Below, piece by piece: positions 7,057 through 14,937 of a stretch of 64,000 nt of DNA. The translations under genes were made by a program, and so were the position numbers. Each line of letters starts with the position of its first letter. Position 1 is the first letter of the stretch. A model generated the notes under the pieces. It was not told the origin of the DNA and did not search any database. It saw only the letters and a program-made list of their open reading frames with translations. This stretch comes from JALYXV01 sp963733505 (GTDB lineage: Bacteria > Actinomycetota > Acidimicrobiia > Acidimicrobiales > Palsa-688): the NCBI GenBank assembly GCA_963733505.1, contig CAVTDW010000005.1, positions 62,001-126,000 of the forward strand, in the 5' to 3' direction.

Positions 7057-8532
7057 ATGGCAGATGGTGGCGGTAACGGGAAGCAGGGCCAGCAGCAACT
7101 CGAAGGCGAGAAGCGCTGGGGTGCCGGCGTTATTCCCTATGCCAAGATGGGCTATTGGGAGCCGGACTACGTCCCGAAAGACACCGACGTCCTGTCGGCC
7201 CACCGCATCACCCCCCAAGCGGGCGTGGATCCCATCGAGGCGGCCGCTGCGGTCGCGGGCGAGTCCTCGACGGCCACATGGACGGTCGTGTGGACCGACC
7301 GCCTGACCAACTACAAGCAGTACCAGGCCAAGGCGTACCGGGTCGACAAGGTGCCCGGCGACAACAACCAGTACATCGCCTATATCGCCCACGACATCGA
7401 CCTGTTCGAAGAGGGTTCGATACCGAACCTGACGGCGTCGATCATCGGCAATGTCTTCGGTTTCAAGGCCCTCAAGGCCCTGCGCCTCGAGGACATGCGC
7501 ATCCCCCGCACCTACCTGAAGACCTTCCCCGGGCCACCCCACGGGATCGTCATGGAACGGGAGTACGTCAACAAATTCGGTCGCCCGTTCCTCGGGGCCA
7601 CCATCAAGCCCAAGCTGGGCCTTTCGGCCAAGAACTATGGCCGGGTGGTCTACGAGGCCCTCAAGGGTGGCCTCGACTTCACCAAGGACGACGAGAACAT
7701 CAACAGCCAGCCGTTCATGCGGTGGCGTGATCGCTTCCTCTACTCCATCGAGGGCGTCAACCGGGCCAACGAGATGTCGGGTGAAGTCAAGGGTCACTAC
7801 ATGAACGTGACCGCGGGCACGATGGAAGAAATCTACGAGCGGGCCGAGTTCGCCAAGTCGCTCGGCAGCCCCATCATCATGATCGACCTGGTCATCGGCT
7901 ACACCGCCATGACCTCGATCTCCAAATGGGCCCGGGCCAACGGCATGCTGCTCCACCTGCACAGGGCCGGACACGGGACCTACACCCGCCAGAAGAACCA
8001 CGGCGTCAGCTTCCGGGTCATCTCCAAATGGGTCCGGATGATGGGCGTCGACCACGTCCACGCCGGCACGGTGGTGGGCAAGCTGGAGGGCGACCCCGCC
8101 ATGATCGCCGGGTACTACGACACCCTGCGGCTCAACTACACGCCGATCGACCCGGTCAAGGGCATCTATTTCGACCAGCACTGGGGCTCGATGCCCGGCG
8201 TCATGCCGGTGGCTTCGGGTGGTATCCACGCCGGCCAGATGCACCAGTTGCTTCATTACCTCGGTGAGGATGTCGTGCTCCAGTTCGGCGGCGGCACCAT
8301 CGGCCACCCCATGGGGATCGCGGCCGGGGCCGAGGCCAACCGTGTCGCCCTTGAGGGCATGGTCAAGGCCCGCAACGAGGGCGTTGACTACATGGCCGAG
8401 GGTGAGCAGATCCTGAAGAACCTGGCCAAGAAGAACCAGGCCCTGCAGGTCGCCCTCGACATCTGGGGCGACATCAGCTTCAACTACGAGTCCACCGACA
8501 CATCCGACGTCGTGCCTACCCCGACGGCCTGA
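7057..8532 (+). CDS. cbbL: RuBisCO large subunit, red-type form I
   Basis: A 491-aa ribulose-1,5-bisphosphate carboxylase large subunit. The start is ATG 7057 behind TAGGAGG; an upstream in-frame ATG at 7015 has no such site. Active-site elements are complete: ATIKPKLGLS (K184, K186), GGLDFTKDDEN (carbamylated K210 with D212 and E213), HLHRAGHGTYTRQKNHG (H302), DHVHAGTVVGKLEGD (H335, K342), and the FGGGTIGHP phosphate-binding loop. The RAGHGTYTRQKNHGVSFRVI wording, the long small subunit and the linked cbbX indicate the red-type group (form IC/ID or the actinobacterial IE branch). It fixes CO2 in the Calvin cycle, in the cytoplasm or possibly shell-free aggregates. No carboxysome genes are visible here. 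Confidence 0.98.
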   Translation: MADGGGNGKQGQQQLEGEKRWGAGVIPYAKMGYWEPDYVPKDTDVLSAHRITPQAGVDPIEAAAAVAGESSTATWTVVWTDRLTNYKQYQAKAYRVDKVPGDNNQYIAYIAHDIDLFEEGSIPNLTASIIGNVFGFKALKALRLEDMRIPRTYLKTFPGPPHGIVMEREYVNKFGRPFLGATIKPKLGLSAKNYGRVVYEALKGGLDFTKDDENINSQPFMRWRDRFLYSIEGVNRANEMSGEVKGHYMNVTAGTMEEIYERAEFAKSLGSPIIMIDLVIGYTAMTSISKWARANGMLLHLHRAGHGTYTRQKNHGVSFRVISKWVRMMGVDHVHAGTVVGKLEGDPAMIAGYYDTLRLNYTPIDPVKGIYFDQHWGSMPGVMPVASGGIHAGQMHQLLHYLGEDVVLQFGGGTIGHPMGIAAGAEANRVALEGMVKARNEGVDYMAEGEQILKNLAKKNQALQVALDIWGDISFNYESTDTSDVVPTPTA

Positions 8533-8543
8533 GAGGAGCCACG

Positions 8544-8978
8544 ATGAAGATTACTCAGGGAGCGTTCTCGTTCCTACCGGAGTTGACCGACGAAGAGATC
8601 ACCAAGCAGGTCGAGTACTGCATCGGCAACAAGTGGGCGCTCGCCATCGAGTTCACCGACGACCCCCACCCCCGCAACCCCCTGTGGGAAATGTGGGACC
8701 TGCCGATGTTCGACGCCAACGACGCGTCGGCGGTCGTGTTCGAGATGAACAAGTGCCGAGAGGCCTACCCCAACCACTACATCAAGATCATCGCCTACGA
8801 TCCGAGCCCGCACCGGGCGACGACCGGATTGGACTTCATCGTCCAGCGCCCGGTCGAGGAGCCCGGTTTCCGGCTCGACCGCCAAGAGGCGAACGACCGC
8901 CACATCAACTACACGTTGCATTCGTACGCGGTTGAGAAGCCCCATGGTGAGCGGTACCAGAGCAACGGCTCCAAGTGA
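8544..8978 (+). CDS. cbbS: RuBisCO small subunit, red-type
   Basis: A 144-aa small subunit starting MKITQGAFSFLPELTDEEI, the typical start of red-type CbbS. Also seen are HPRNPLWEMWDLPMF, the PNHYIKIIAYD core strand and DFIVQRPVEEPGFRL. The ~35-residue C-terminal extension (DRHINYTLHSYAVEK...) is the beta-hairpin arm that red-type small subunits use to assemble the hexadecamer. It follows cbbL by 11 bp with a GAGAGGAG ribosome site and its stop overlaps the cbbX start (GTGA), so the three genes are co-translated. Confidence 0.97.
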   Translation: MKITQGAFSFLPELTDEEITKQVEYCIGNKWALAIEFTDDPHPRNPLWEMWDLPMFDANDASAVVFEMNKCREAYPNHYIKIIAYDPSPHRATTGLDFIVQRPVEEPGFRLDRQEANDRHINYTLHSYAVEKPHGERYQSNGSK

Positions 8979-10021
8979 CTGACGCTGGGACCGGCCCGGG
9001 GCGCGGATTCGGTCTCCGCTCCGGGCCGGCGCCGGCCGACAAGTCCGACGCCGATGGCGACGGGACCCCGACCACCGATTTCGGCGACGAGTTCCTGCCT
9101 GACGACGCCCTGGTCGACGTCGGCTCCGAAGAGGCGGCGGTCCACACCAAGGAGGTCCTGGACCGCCTGGAGCGCGAGTTGGTCGGCCTGGTTCCGGTCA
9201 AGCAGCGGATCCGGGAGATCGGCGACCTGCTGCTGGTCGATCGGCTGCGGCGCCGATTCGGCATCGAGTCCACCCGGCCGACGCTGCACATGTCCTTCAC
9301 CGGAAGTCCGGGGACCGGCAAGACGACCGTCGCACTGCGGATGGCCGAGTTGCTGCACCGCCTCGGCTACCTGCAGAAGGGCCACCTGGTCAGCGTGACC
9401 AGGGATGACCTGGTGGGCCAGTACATCGGCCATACCGCGCCCAAGACCAAGGAAGTGCTGAAGCGGGCCATGGGCGGCGTGCTGTTCATCGACGAGGCCT
9501 ACTACCTGTATCGCCAGGAGAACGAGCGGGACTACGGCCAAGAGACCATCGAGATCCTGCTGCAGCTCATGGAGAGCCAACGGGAGAACCTGGTGGTCAT
9601 CCTGGCGGGTTACAAGGACCGGATGGACCAGTTCTTCCAGTCCAACCCGGGGATGGGTTCGCGCATCGCGCACCACATCAACTTCCCGGACTACTCCCTC
9701 GACGAGCTGGTCGAGATCGCCCTGTTGATGCTCACGGAGCAGCACTACGAGTTCTCGCCCGAGGCCGAAAAGGCCTTCCGCGACTATCTCGAGCTGCGGA
9801 TGCAGCAGCCCCGGTTCGCCAATGCCCGCAGCGTCCGCAATGCCCTTGAGCGAGCCCGCCTGCGCCAAGCGGCGCGCATCGTGGCCAACCCTGATCGCAA
9901 GCTCAGCAAGGCCGATCTGATGCGCCTCGATCCCGAGGACATCCTGCAGAGCCGGGTGTTCGACGTCGAGGACGCAGGACCGGACGACGCCAAGGCGTCC
10001 GAACCCAACTGGGAGACCTGA
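8975..10021 (+). CDS. cbbX: CbbX, red-type RuBisCO activase (AAA+)
   Basis: A 348-aa AAA+ protein from GTG 8975. After a ~50-residue Asp/Gly-rich, probably disordered N-terminus come the helical lead-in, Walker A GSPGTGKT (110-117), the pore-loop segment LVGQYIGHT (Y150), Walker B GVLFIDEA (168-175) and the MGSRIAHHINFPDYS arginine-finger region. This order, and QYIGHT in the pore loop, are characteristic of CbbX, which pulls the C-terminus of the large subunit to release inhibitory sugar phosphates from red-type RuBisCO. It is translationally coupled to cbbS. The long N-terminal tail is longer than in proteobacterial CbbX (~300 aa). Confidence 0.97.
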   Translation: MTDAGTGPGRGFGLRSGPAPADKSDADGDGTPTTDFGDEFLPDDALVDVGSEEAAVHTKEVLDRLERELVGLVPVKQRIREIGDLLLVDRLRRRFGIESTRPTLHMSFTGSPGTGKTTVALRMAELLHRLGYLQKGHLVSVTRDDLVGQYIGHTAPKTKEVLKRAMGGVLFIDEAYYLYRQENERDYGQETIEILLQLMESQRENLVVILAGYKDRMDQFFQSNPGMGSRIAHHINFPDYSLDELVEIALLMLTEQHYEFSPEAEKAFRDYLELRMQQPRFANARSVRNALERARLRQAARIVANPDRKLSKADLMRLDPEDILQSRVFDVEDAGPDDAKASEPNWET

Positions 10022-10064
10022 CCGGTTCTGAGTGGTTTTTGCCGTCGTGTGACGCCACGCCTAC

Positions 10065-10094
10065 TTGACACCGGCCCCTGGGGCGAAGTACGAA
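10065..10094 (+). promoter_or_regulatory. Candidate promoter before the PadR gene
   Basis: TTGACA at 10065-10070 is a perfect -35 match and is followed after 18 bp by TACGAA (10089-10094), a plausible weak -10. It lies in the 104-bp gap between cbbX and the PadR start, 32 bp before the ATG, so the regulator could be transcribed separately from cbbLSX. Sequence match only. Confidence 0.4.
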
Positions 10095-10125
10095 GGGTAG
10101 GGGTGGGGGGAAGCTGAGTCAGGCG

Positions 10126-11073
10126 ATGGATCACCAGGTAGCAACGTCGGACTGGTCGTCACACCAGTCCCGGTTCGAGTTCGCCCCGCCGCGCCATTTT
10201 TTGCTCCCTGCGCTGCTGCTCCTGGTCTCCGAGAAACCGGGCTATGGCTACAGCCTGGTCAAGGAACTGCAGGATCTGCGCTTCGGCCAGGTCGAGCGGC
10301 CCGCGGTGTACCGGGCGCTGGCCCAGCTCGAAGGCGATGGCCTGGTCGCCGGATGGGATGAACGGGCCAAGGCCGGTCAAGCCCGCAAGGTCTACGGGAT
10401 CACCGAAATTGGCGCGCGCGTCCTGCGGGCATGGATGGGCGTGGTCAAGGAGGAGCGGGACTGCCTGGACCGCGTGCTGCACCGCTACCAGGCCACCGGT
10501 ACCGCAGACGCCGCCCTGGCCCAGGTGGAAGGGGTCTGGCCGGCCGCGTTGGGCCATGCCTGGTCGCCGGTGTCCTCGACGTGCGCGTCGGGCCGCCGCT
10601 TGGCCGTAAGCGATGCCGCCGCCGCGCCGACCAGCCTCCAGATGCCCGTCCGCGAGAACGTGACGCAGCGACTGAGCACGGCACCAGCCTCGGCGGCACC
10701 TGGTACCACCAGGCCACACGCGCCACAACGGGGGCAACGGGGGCAAGGGCCCCAATGGCAGTCCGGGCCCCAACGGGACCAACGGCACTCACGATGCTTC
10801 CGGTGTCGCGGTGTCCAGCATCAACCCGGCGACGACGGCACCGTCGCCAGCCACCGCAACGCCCGCAACCGCTGCCGCGCCCGAGCTCGAGGTGAGGCGA
10901 TGTCGCTTCCGGGTCGTTCCGGAACGTTCCGTCGTGCTGATCGAAGCGCGCTCGACCGTCGGTCCCATCCGGTTCGGGGCCATGGGGCTCACCGGCAACA
11001 TCGAGGTCGACATGCGCGGCGACGAGGTCTGCTGCGACTCCCGGCCGACCGCCAATCTCGTCGTCGCAGTTGA
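10126..11073 (+). CDS. PadR family regulator; 3' half probably out of frame
   Basis: The first ~125 residues are a clear PadR winged helix: FLLPALLLLVSEKPGYGYSL, VERPAVYRALAQLEGDGLV, then ARKVYGITEIGARVL and a C-terminal dimerisation helix. After about residue 150 the frame becomes Arg/Gln/His-rich and looks non-coding until its stop at 11073, overlapping a real YceI-like coding frame (10811-11410). The most economical reading is one lost or gained base at about 10520-10680 in a longer gene, possibly a PadR-YceI fusion with a Gly/Asn/Pro-rich linker. PadR proteins usually repress neighbouring genes in response to a small ligand. Directly after cbbLSX, control of CO2 fixation is a reasonable inference. 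The N-terminal call is firm, the C-terminus is not. Confidence 0.75.
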   Translation: MDHQVATSDWSSHQSRFEFAPPRHFLLPALLLLVSEKPGYGYSLVKELQDLRFGQVERPAVYRALAQLEGDGLVAGWDERAKAGQARKVYGITEIGARVLRAWMGVVKEERDCLDRVLHRYQATGTADAALAQVEGVWPAALGHAWSPVSSTCASGRRLAVSDAAAAPTSLQMPVRENVTQRLSTAPASAAPGTTRPHAPQRGQRGQGPQWQSGPQRDQRHSRCFRCRGVQHQPGDDGTVASHRNARNRCRARARGEAMSLPGRSGTFRRADRSALDRRSHPVRGHGAHRQHRGRHARRRGLLRLPADRQSRRRS

Positions 11074-11410
11074 CGAGCTTCGGTCGGGCAACGGGCTGTA
11101 CGACGCCGAGCTCCTCCGTCGCATCGACGCCCGCAGGTTCCCCCGAGTGGCGCTCGAACTTCACGAGTGCACGTCGATCGGTACCGGTGACCGGTACCGG
11201 CTGGCGGCCGAAGTGACCTTCCACGGGGTCACCCGACCACTACGAGGAACGGTCGGCGTGAAACTTCTCTCAGAACGCAAGCTGGTCGTCACCGGCGACC
11301 ATGCGCTCGATGTCCGCGATTTTCAGCTTCCGTCGCCAACCGTGCTGATGCTGCGGATTTACCCCGACGTTCGAGTAAACCTGCACGTCGAGGCCGAACT
11401 CGACGACTGA
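10811..11410 (+). CDS. YceI-like lipocalin-fold protein, possibly the C-terminal half of the PadR gene
   Basis: A 199-aa frame from GTG 10811 containing a YceI-type beta-barrel from about residue 28: FRVVPERSVVLIEARST, GLTGNIEVDM, AELLRRIDARRFPRVALEL (the conserved region where YceI proteins read D-x-x-x-x-P), and VTFHGVTRPLRGTV (family L-x-G-V-T/R motif). YceI proteins bind polyisoprenoids and are normally exported, but no signal peptide is present here. The frame is open upstream to about 10676 and encodes a Gly/Asn/Pro-rich linker (NGGNGGKGPNGSPGPNG), so the gene probably continues the PadR frame across an indel. A second, membrane-anchored YceI protein is at 57.6 kb. Confidence 0.6.
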   Translation: MSSINPATTAPSPATATPATAAAPELEVRRCRFRVVPERSVVLIEARSTVGPIRFGAMGLTGNIEVDMRGDEVCCDSRPTANLVVAVDELRSGNGLYDAELLRRIDARRFPRVALELHECTSIGTGDRYRLAAEVTFHGVTRPLRGTVGVKLLSERKLVVTGDHALDVRDFQLPSPTVLMLRIYPDVRVNLHVEAELDD

Positions 11411-11445
11411 GCCCCGGGGCCGGTCCTCGAGAGGAGGTGCGAACG

Positions 11446-11697
11446 ATGGAAATGCTTCTCGCCTTTGCCGTGGGTTTCGTCCTGGGCGGTCACGGAGGAA
11501 GCCGGGACCGCCACGACGTCGTCGACTCCTTCGGCACCATCCGGGATTCCGAAGAGGTGGCAGCGGTCATGATGGTCGCCCGTTCGCATGTGGGCCGGGC
11601 GTTGCGAGATGTCGCCGAGATGGTCGACGGCAGTAGTGGCGAAGCCGCCTCGACCCCCGACCTGGTCGACCGCGTGCGTCAACTGGTCCAGCGCTAG
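11446..11697 (+). CDS. Small membrane-associated protein, third YtxH-like paralog
   Basis: An 83-aa protein with an excellent ribosome site (GAGGAGG, 9 bp before ATG 11446). It opens MEMLLAFAVGFVLGGHGG, matching the hydrophobic Gly-spaced openings at 4651 and 6161, followed by a conserved-looking segment (VVDSFGTIRDSEEVAAVM) that corresponds to WRTITTSQGFRDML in the first paralog, and a helical tail. No catalytic motif. It follows the YceI-like gene by 35 bp and overlaps the 3' end of the opposite rhomboid frame. Its repeated occurrence beside hydrogenase and RuBisCO genes suggests a shared structural or localisation role (inference). Confidence 0.65.
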   Translation: MEMLLAFAVGFVLGGHGGSRDRHDVVDSFGTIRDSEEVAAVMMVARSHVGRALRDVAEMVDGSSGEAASTPDLVDRVRQLVQR

Positions 11698-12457
11698 CGC
11701 TCGGCGCTCCAGCGCTCAGCGCTGCCGCGCTTCGGCTGCCTGGACACCTCCCGTGGCCGTCACCCCGGGTGGTGGCGAGCAATGCCACGGCGATTCCTAC
11801 GGTTAGGCCGACGCCGTGGCCGTCGCGCATGGCGGTTAAGACTGCGGCGCATCCGACGATTGTGGCGCAGATCACAACTCTCAGATAGGAGGGTTGTGCG
11901 TGGCGGCGGATGGTTGTCACGACTGCGATGGTCAGACTCCCGGCGACGGTGGCAGCGATGGCGCCCCCCGCCGCAAGTGCGGTGAGGTAGACGGCGAAGA
12001 ATGCTCCATAGAGGTAGCTGGGCCAGGGCGGCTGGGTTCGCCGTACCCACCAGCCGACCACCAAGGCGCCGATAAGCCCGGCAACAGCGTCGGAGGATCC
12101 GCCGCCGGTCTGGGCTGGGAACCACACGTAGGCGGCGAGCATGCCAGCCAATCCCGAAGCCAGATAGACCGCGAGCCACCTCCCAGGTCCAATCTGACGC
12201 TCGACGGCGACGCCGACCAGGACACTGCCGAGCAGGTTGAACGCGTACTGACCGGCGCCGGAGGGTTGGACGAACATTGGAGTCACGAGCCGCCACCATT
12301 GGCCGCCAACCAGCAGACTTCGGTTTCGCTGCAAGGCCAAGACAACGCCCCCGTCGAGGAGCTGCGCGGCCCCGACTGCCGCCGTCACCGCGGTCACCCC
12401 CGCGGTCATCGGAACTCTTCGGACCGCCGCCCAGGCAGCGCCCGCGTTAACCGCCAT
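11567..12457 (-). CDS. Rhomboid family intramembrane serine protease
   Basis: A ~296-aa polytopic protein with the rhomboid layout: GGQWWRLVTPMFVQ loop (residues 51-64), NLLGSVLVGVAVER helix, a GGGSSDAVAGLIGAL segment holding the candidate nucleophile (S121 or S122, in place of the usual G-x-S-G), and MRDGHGVGLTVG with H214 as the candidate general base. The serine motif is unusual, so activity is likely but not certain. Residues after ~230 are Arg/Gly/Ser-rich and overlap the opposite small gene (11446-11697), so the true C-terminus may be earlier. ATG 12457 is chosen; a GTG at 12481 is possible and would overlap the tetR gene by 35 bp instead of 11. Confidence 0.75.
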   Translation of the reverse strand: MAVNAGAAWAAVRRVPMTAGVTAVTAAVGAAQLLDGGVVLALQRNRSLLVGGQWWRLVTPMFVQPSGAGQYAFNLLGSVLVGVAVERQIGPGRWLAVYLASGLAGMLAAYVWFPAQTGGGSSDAVAGLIGALVVGWWVRRTQPPWPSYLYGAFFAVYLTALAAGGAIAATVAGSLTIAVVTTIRRHAQPSYLRVVICATIVGCAAVLTAMRDGHGVGLTVGIAVALLATTRGDGHGRCPGSRSAAALSAGAPSASAGPVDARGRPGRGSRRLRHYCRRPSRRHLATPGPHANGRPS

Positions 12458-13160
12458 GCGATCCGGCGGTCGCCGCCACACTGGGCGGACCCTCGTGCTT
12501 GGGCCTGATCGGAGTGGCTTCGCCTCCGCTTGTTCGAGGCGCTACCAAAGCCGGTGAGCGCCGGGTGGCGAGGTCGAACAGGGTCGCTACTTCTCGGGCA
12601 TAGCCATCGAGATCGAGGTCAGGTACAGACGCCATCAGGAACGGAAGGCCGTCGACGGCGCGCTGGACGACCGTGGCCATCACCTTGGCATCGAATTCGC
12701 GGAACTCGCCGCTCTCCTGGCCTTGGAGCAGGATCTCCTCGATCGGTGAGACCGCTCGTTGCTCGTCGGCGGTGTCATACGCGACGCCACCGTTCATGAA
12801 AATGTCGAACAGCGCTTTCATTTGGGTGCGGTGGGCGCCGATGAACTCGACGTTTGCCTCGATGTAGGTCCGCAGCGCCCCCTCGGCGCTGGTTTGCGAC
12901 TGCATCCGCTCGTGCATGAATCGGCTGACGGCCGTGTAGACCTCGGCGACGACTTCATCCATCAGCTCGTTCTTGCCGGCGAAGTGGTACGAGATGAGCC
13001 CGGTACTGGACAGCCCGGCCCGCTTGGCGATCTGGGCGAACGACGCACGGGTGTAGCCCACCTCTGCGATGGTCGCGATGGCCGCGGCCACGATCTGGGC
13101 CCGCCGGGCGTTTTCGGTGAACGTTCGACTCCGCTCACCCACTTTGTGATCTGGTCGCAT
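12447..13160 (-). CDS. TetR/AcrR family transcriptional regulator
   Basis: A 237-aa TetR protein. The DNA-binding domain is at residues ~15-65: AQIVAAAIATIAEVGYTRAS, FAQIAKRAGLSSTGLISYHF (the helix-turn-helix) and KNELMDEVV. The C-terminal ligand domain contains the FDIFMNGGVAYD and DLDGYAREVATLFDLATR helices typical of the YfiR/TetR_C_33-like branch. The rhomboid gene follows on the same strand with an overlap, so the two probably form one operon. An imperfect palindrome GCAAATATTCGC sits at 13183-13194, just upstream of the start, and is a plausible autoregulatory operator. Confidence 0.9.
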   Translation of the reverse strand: MRPDHKVGERSRTFTENARRAQIVAAAIATIAEVGYTRASFAQIAKRAGLSSTGLISYHFAGKNELMDEVVAEVYTAVSRFMHERMQSQTSAEGALRTYIEANVEFIGAHRTQMKALFDIFMNGGVAYDTADEQRAVSPIEEILLQGQESGEFREFDAKVMATVVQRAVDGLPFLMASVPDLDLDGYAREVATLFDLATRRSPALVAPRTSGGEATPIRPKHEGPPSVAATAGSHGG

Positions 13161-13182
13161 GCACTGAGATTAGCACGACTGA

Positions 13183-13194
13183 GCAAATATTCGC
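13183..13194. promoter_or_regulatory. Candidate TetR operator palindrome
   Basis: GCAAATATTCGC is a 12-bp palindrome with one mismatched pair, in an AT-rich patch 23 bp upstream of the tetR start and ~100 bp upstream of the divergent DUF2007-like gene. Position between divergent genes suits an operator. The match is short, so chance is possible. Confidence 0.25.
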
Positions 13195-13297
13195 CGGTTG
13201 CTTGGCGGCACACTGGTCTCATTGGTTCCTTCGCTTCGACGGCGGCGGTCGCCGTCAGCTCCGCCATCTCACTGCGAAACCTGGAGGGTGATCGACG

Positions 13298-13654
13298 ATG
13301 AAGCGACGCGGGCACGAGGATCCCGGTGACGCCGTCGTGGAACTCACCCGGGTCGCCTTCATCGGCGAAGCCATCGCCATCAGACAGGACCTGGAGCGCA
13401 TTGGCATCCGCGCCTCGGTCTTCGAGTCCGACGCCGGCGGTTGGGCGCCCCATTTCGGGATTTGGCAAGGAAACCGGGTGATGGTGCTCGCAAGCGACCT
13501 CGCCCGAGCGCAGCAACTGCTATCCGACGACGGCGGCCAGTTGGCAGCAGAACTGCCCGAACGGTCCGGACAGTCCGAACGGCTGCCGCCATCCAGCGCC
13601 GTCAGAAAACATCGCAGGCCCCACCTCGACGTCGAGCCGCCGAGCCCTTCCTAG
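13298..13654 (+). CDS. DUF2007-like (putative signal-transducing) protein
   Basis: A 118-aa protein with ribosome site GGAGGGTG before ATG 13298. Residues ~12-75 match the DUF2007 pattern: an N-terminal strand (VELTRVAFIGEAIAIRQDLE), an IRASVFESDAGG turn, and VMVLASDLARAQQLL, i.e. a small ferredoxin-like alpha/beta fold. The C-terminal ~40 residues are Ser/Pro/Arg-rich and probably disordered. The family is described as putative signal-transducing with no proven biochemistry. The TAG stop lies inside the palindromic repeat at 13646-13694. Confidence 0.65.
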   Translation: MKRRGHEDPGDAVVELTRVAFIGEAIAIRQDLERIGIRASVFESDAGGWAPHFGIWQGNRVMVLASDLARAQQLLSDDGGQLAAELPERSGQSERLPPSSAVRKHRRPHLDVEPPSPS

Positions 13655-13694
13655 CAAAACATGACCGTGGGCGGTCATGTACTGCTACGAAAGG
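13646..13694. repeat. Palindromic intergenic repeat, copy 1
   Basis: Long imperfect inverted repeat: arms CCTTCCTAGCA(AA)ACATGACCG and CGGTCATGT(AC)TGCTACGAAAGG around a short GTGGGC-type centre. The innermost 9 bp (ACATGACCG/CGGTCATGT) pair perfectly. A second copy with the same flanks is at 61663-61708, with the loop in opposite orientation. It lies between the converging DUF2007-like and PAS genes and could act as a bidirectional terminator, though no U-run follows. A dispersed repeat family (REP-like) is the alternative. Confidence 0.7.
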
Positions 13695-13728
13695 CCCCCG
13701 TCCGAGCCCTTCCCGACGCGGAAGGCGG

Positions 13729-14898
13729 CTAGCGGCGGCGGTCGGTGACGTCTTGGCTGATGCCGCGCAGGCCGACGACGTCGCCTGCCGAGCCAACCGT
13801 CGGCTCCGCCCGGGCGTAGACCCACCGGTGCTCGCCCTCGGGACGGATGATGCGGTACTCATCCTCGAAGGGACGCCCCGTTGCCACCGCCTCCGTGAGA
13901 CCCCGCCAGACCCGGGCCTGGTCTTCGGGATGGATCTGATCGATGTGGGCGTCGAGCGTGCCCTCGAAGTCCAACGGATCGACGCCGTGGATCCGATGGA
14001 GCTCGTCGGTCCACTGCACCGTTCCGGTGCGGACATCCCACAGCCAGCTGCCCACGTGGGCCAGCGCCTCTCCCTCGCGGATACGGGTTTCGATTTCGGC
14101 CAGCGTCGCCTGCGCCAAACGCTGCTCCGTCACATCCCGGGCGATGATGACCGACGCCGTCAACTCCCCATTGCCCTGGAACAGCGGGCACAGCGAGAGC
14201 GAGATGGGGATCGGCATCGCGTCCTTGCGTTGGATCTCGGTTTCGTAGTGATCGACCCGGTCGCCGGCGGTGACGGTGTCGAACACCAGTTGCGCCTCGA
14301 CCCGAAGGTGGTCGGGAAACAGCATGGTGGACAGCTGTCCCAGGATCTCCTCTTTCGGATAGCCGAAGATTCGCTCTGAACTGCGGTTCCAGCTCGTGAT
14401 CCGCCCGTCGGGATCCTGGCTGAACACCGCGTCCTCTGAGGTCTCGACGAACGCCTCGAGGATGGCCAGGCGTTCGCAGATCAGGGCATGCTCGCCCGCC
14501 CGCTTGACCGTGACGAGGGCCCCGAGGCCGACGGTCAACTCGAGTGGATTGACGGTGGCCTCGACCCAGATCTCGGCGCCGTCGTTGCGCCGGGCCACAC
14601 ACTCGGTCACGGCCCAATCCCCGTCGTGCACGTACTCGTTCAGCACGGCATCGCGGCCCGTCAGCATCCCGAAGGGAACCAGGAGCTCGATCGACGATCC
14701 GATCAGGTCGTCGCGGTCGTAGCCGAACAGCTGTTCCGCGGCCGCGTTGACGCGCGCGATGCGGCCGTCAGGGTCGACGGCCACGACTGCGAGGGGGAGG
14801 GCTTCCACCATCGCATCGAGCAAATCGTCCCCGACCGCAATCCTTCGGCCGGTAGTGCTGGAAGGAGTCATGGGCGCTCCATGGGTGAACGGCGTCAT
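13729..14898 (-). CDS. Triple-PAS protein without an output domain
   Basis: A 389-aa protein made of three PAS domains: residues ~22-130 (LPLAVVAVDPDGRIARVNAA, EQLFGYDRDDLIG), ~147-262 (DAVFSQDPDGRITSWN, ERIFGYPKEEILG, ending IIARDVTEQR) and ~275-388 (HVGSWLWDVRTGTVQWT, IHPEDQARV, ending GISQDVTDRRR). It stops right after the third PAC motif, where histidine kinases or GGDEF proteins normally continue, so it is either a stand-alone sensor or a truncated kinase. ATG 14898 is chosen (alternative ATG 14871). Longer upstream frames run antisense to the lysR gene and are not believed. It is divergent from the LysR gene with a 39-bp gap, so the two probably share a regulatory region. Confidence 0.8.
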   Translation of the reverse strand: MTPFTHGAPMTPSSTTGRRIAVGDDLLDAMVEALPLAVVAVDPDGRIARVNAAAEQLFGYDRDDLIGSSIELLVPFGMLTGRDAVLNEYVHDGDWAVTECVARRNDGAEIWVEATVNPLELTVGLGALVTVKRAGEHALICERLAILEAFVETSEDAVFSQDPDGRITSWNRSSERIFGYPKEEILGQLSTMLFPDHLRVEAQLVFDTVTAGDRVDHYETEIQRKDAMPIPISLSLCPLFQGNGELTASVIIARDVTEQRLAQATLAEIETRIREGEALAHVGSWLWDVRTGTVQWTDELHRIHGVDPLDFEGTLDAHIDQIHPEDQARVWRGLTEAVATGRPFEDEYRIIRPEGEHRWVYARAEPTVGSAGDVVGLRGISQDVTDRRR

Positions 14899-14937
14899 GG
14901 TATCCGCCCCGAGCGAGCCGGGTAGGTTGACGGGCGC

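Noticed and set aside
7045..8307. 420-codon open frame on the minus strand opposite cbbL
   Set aside because: Composition (His/Val/Asp-rich, no domain) is what GC-rich antisense frames give; the plus strand encodes a complete RuBisCO large subunit.
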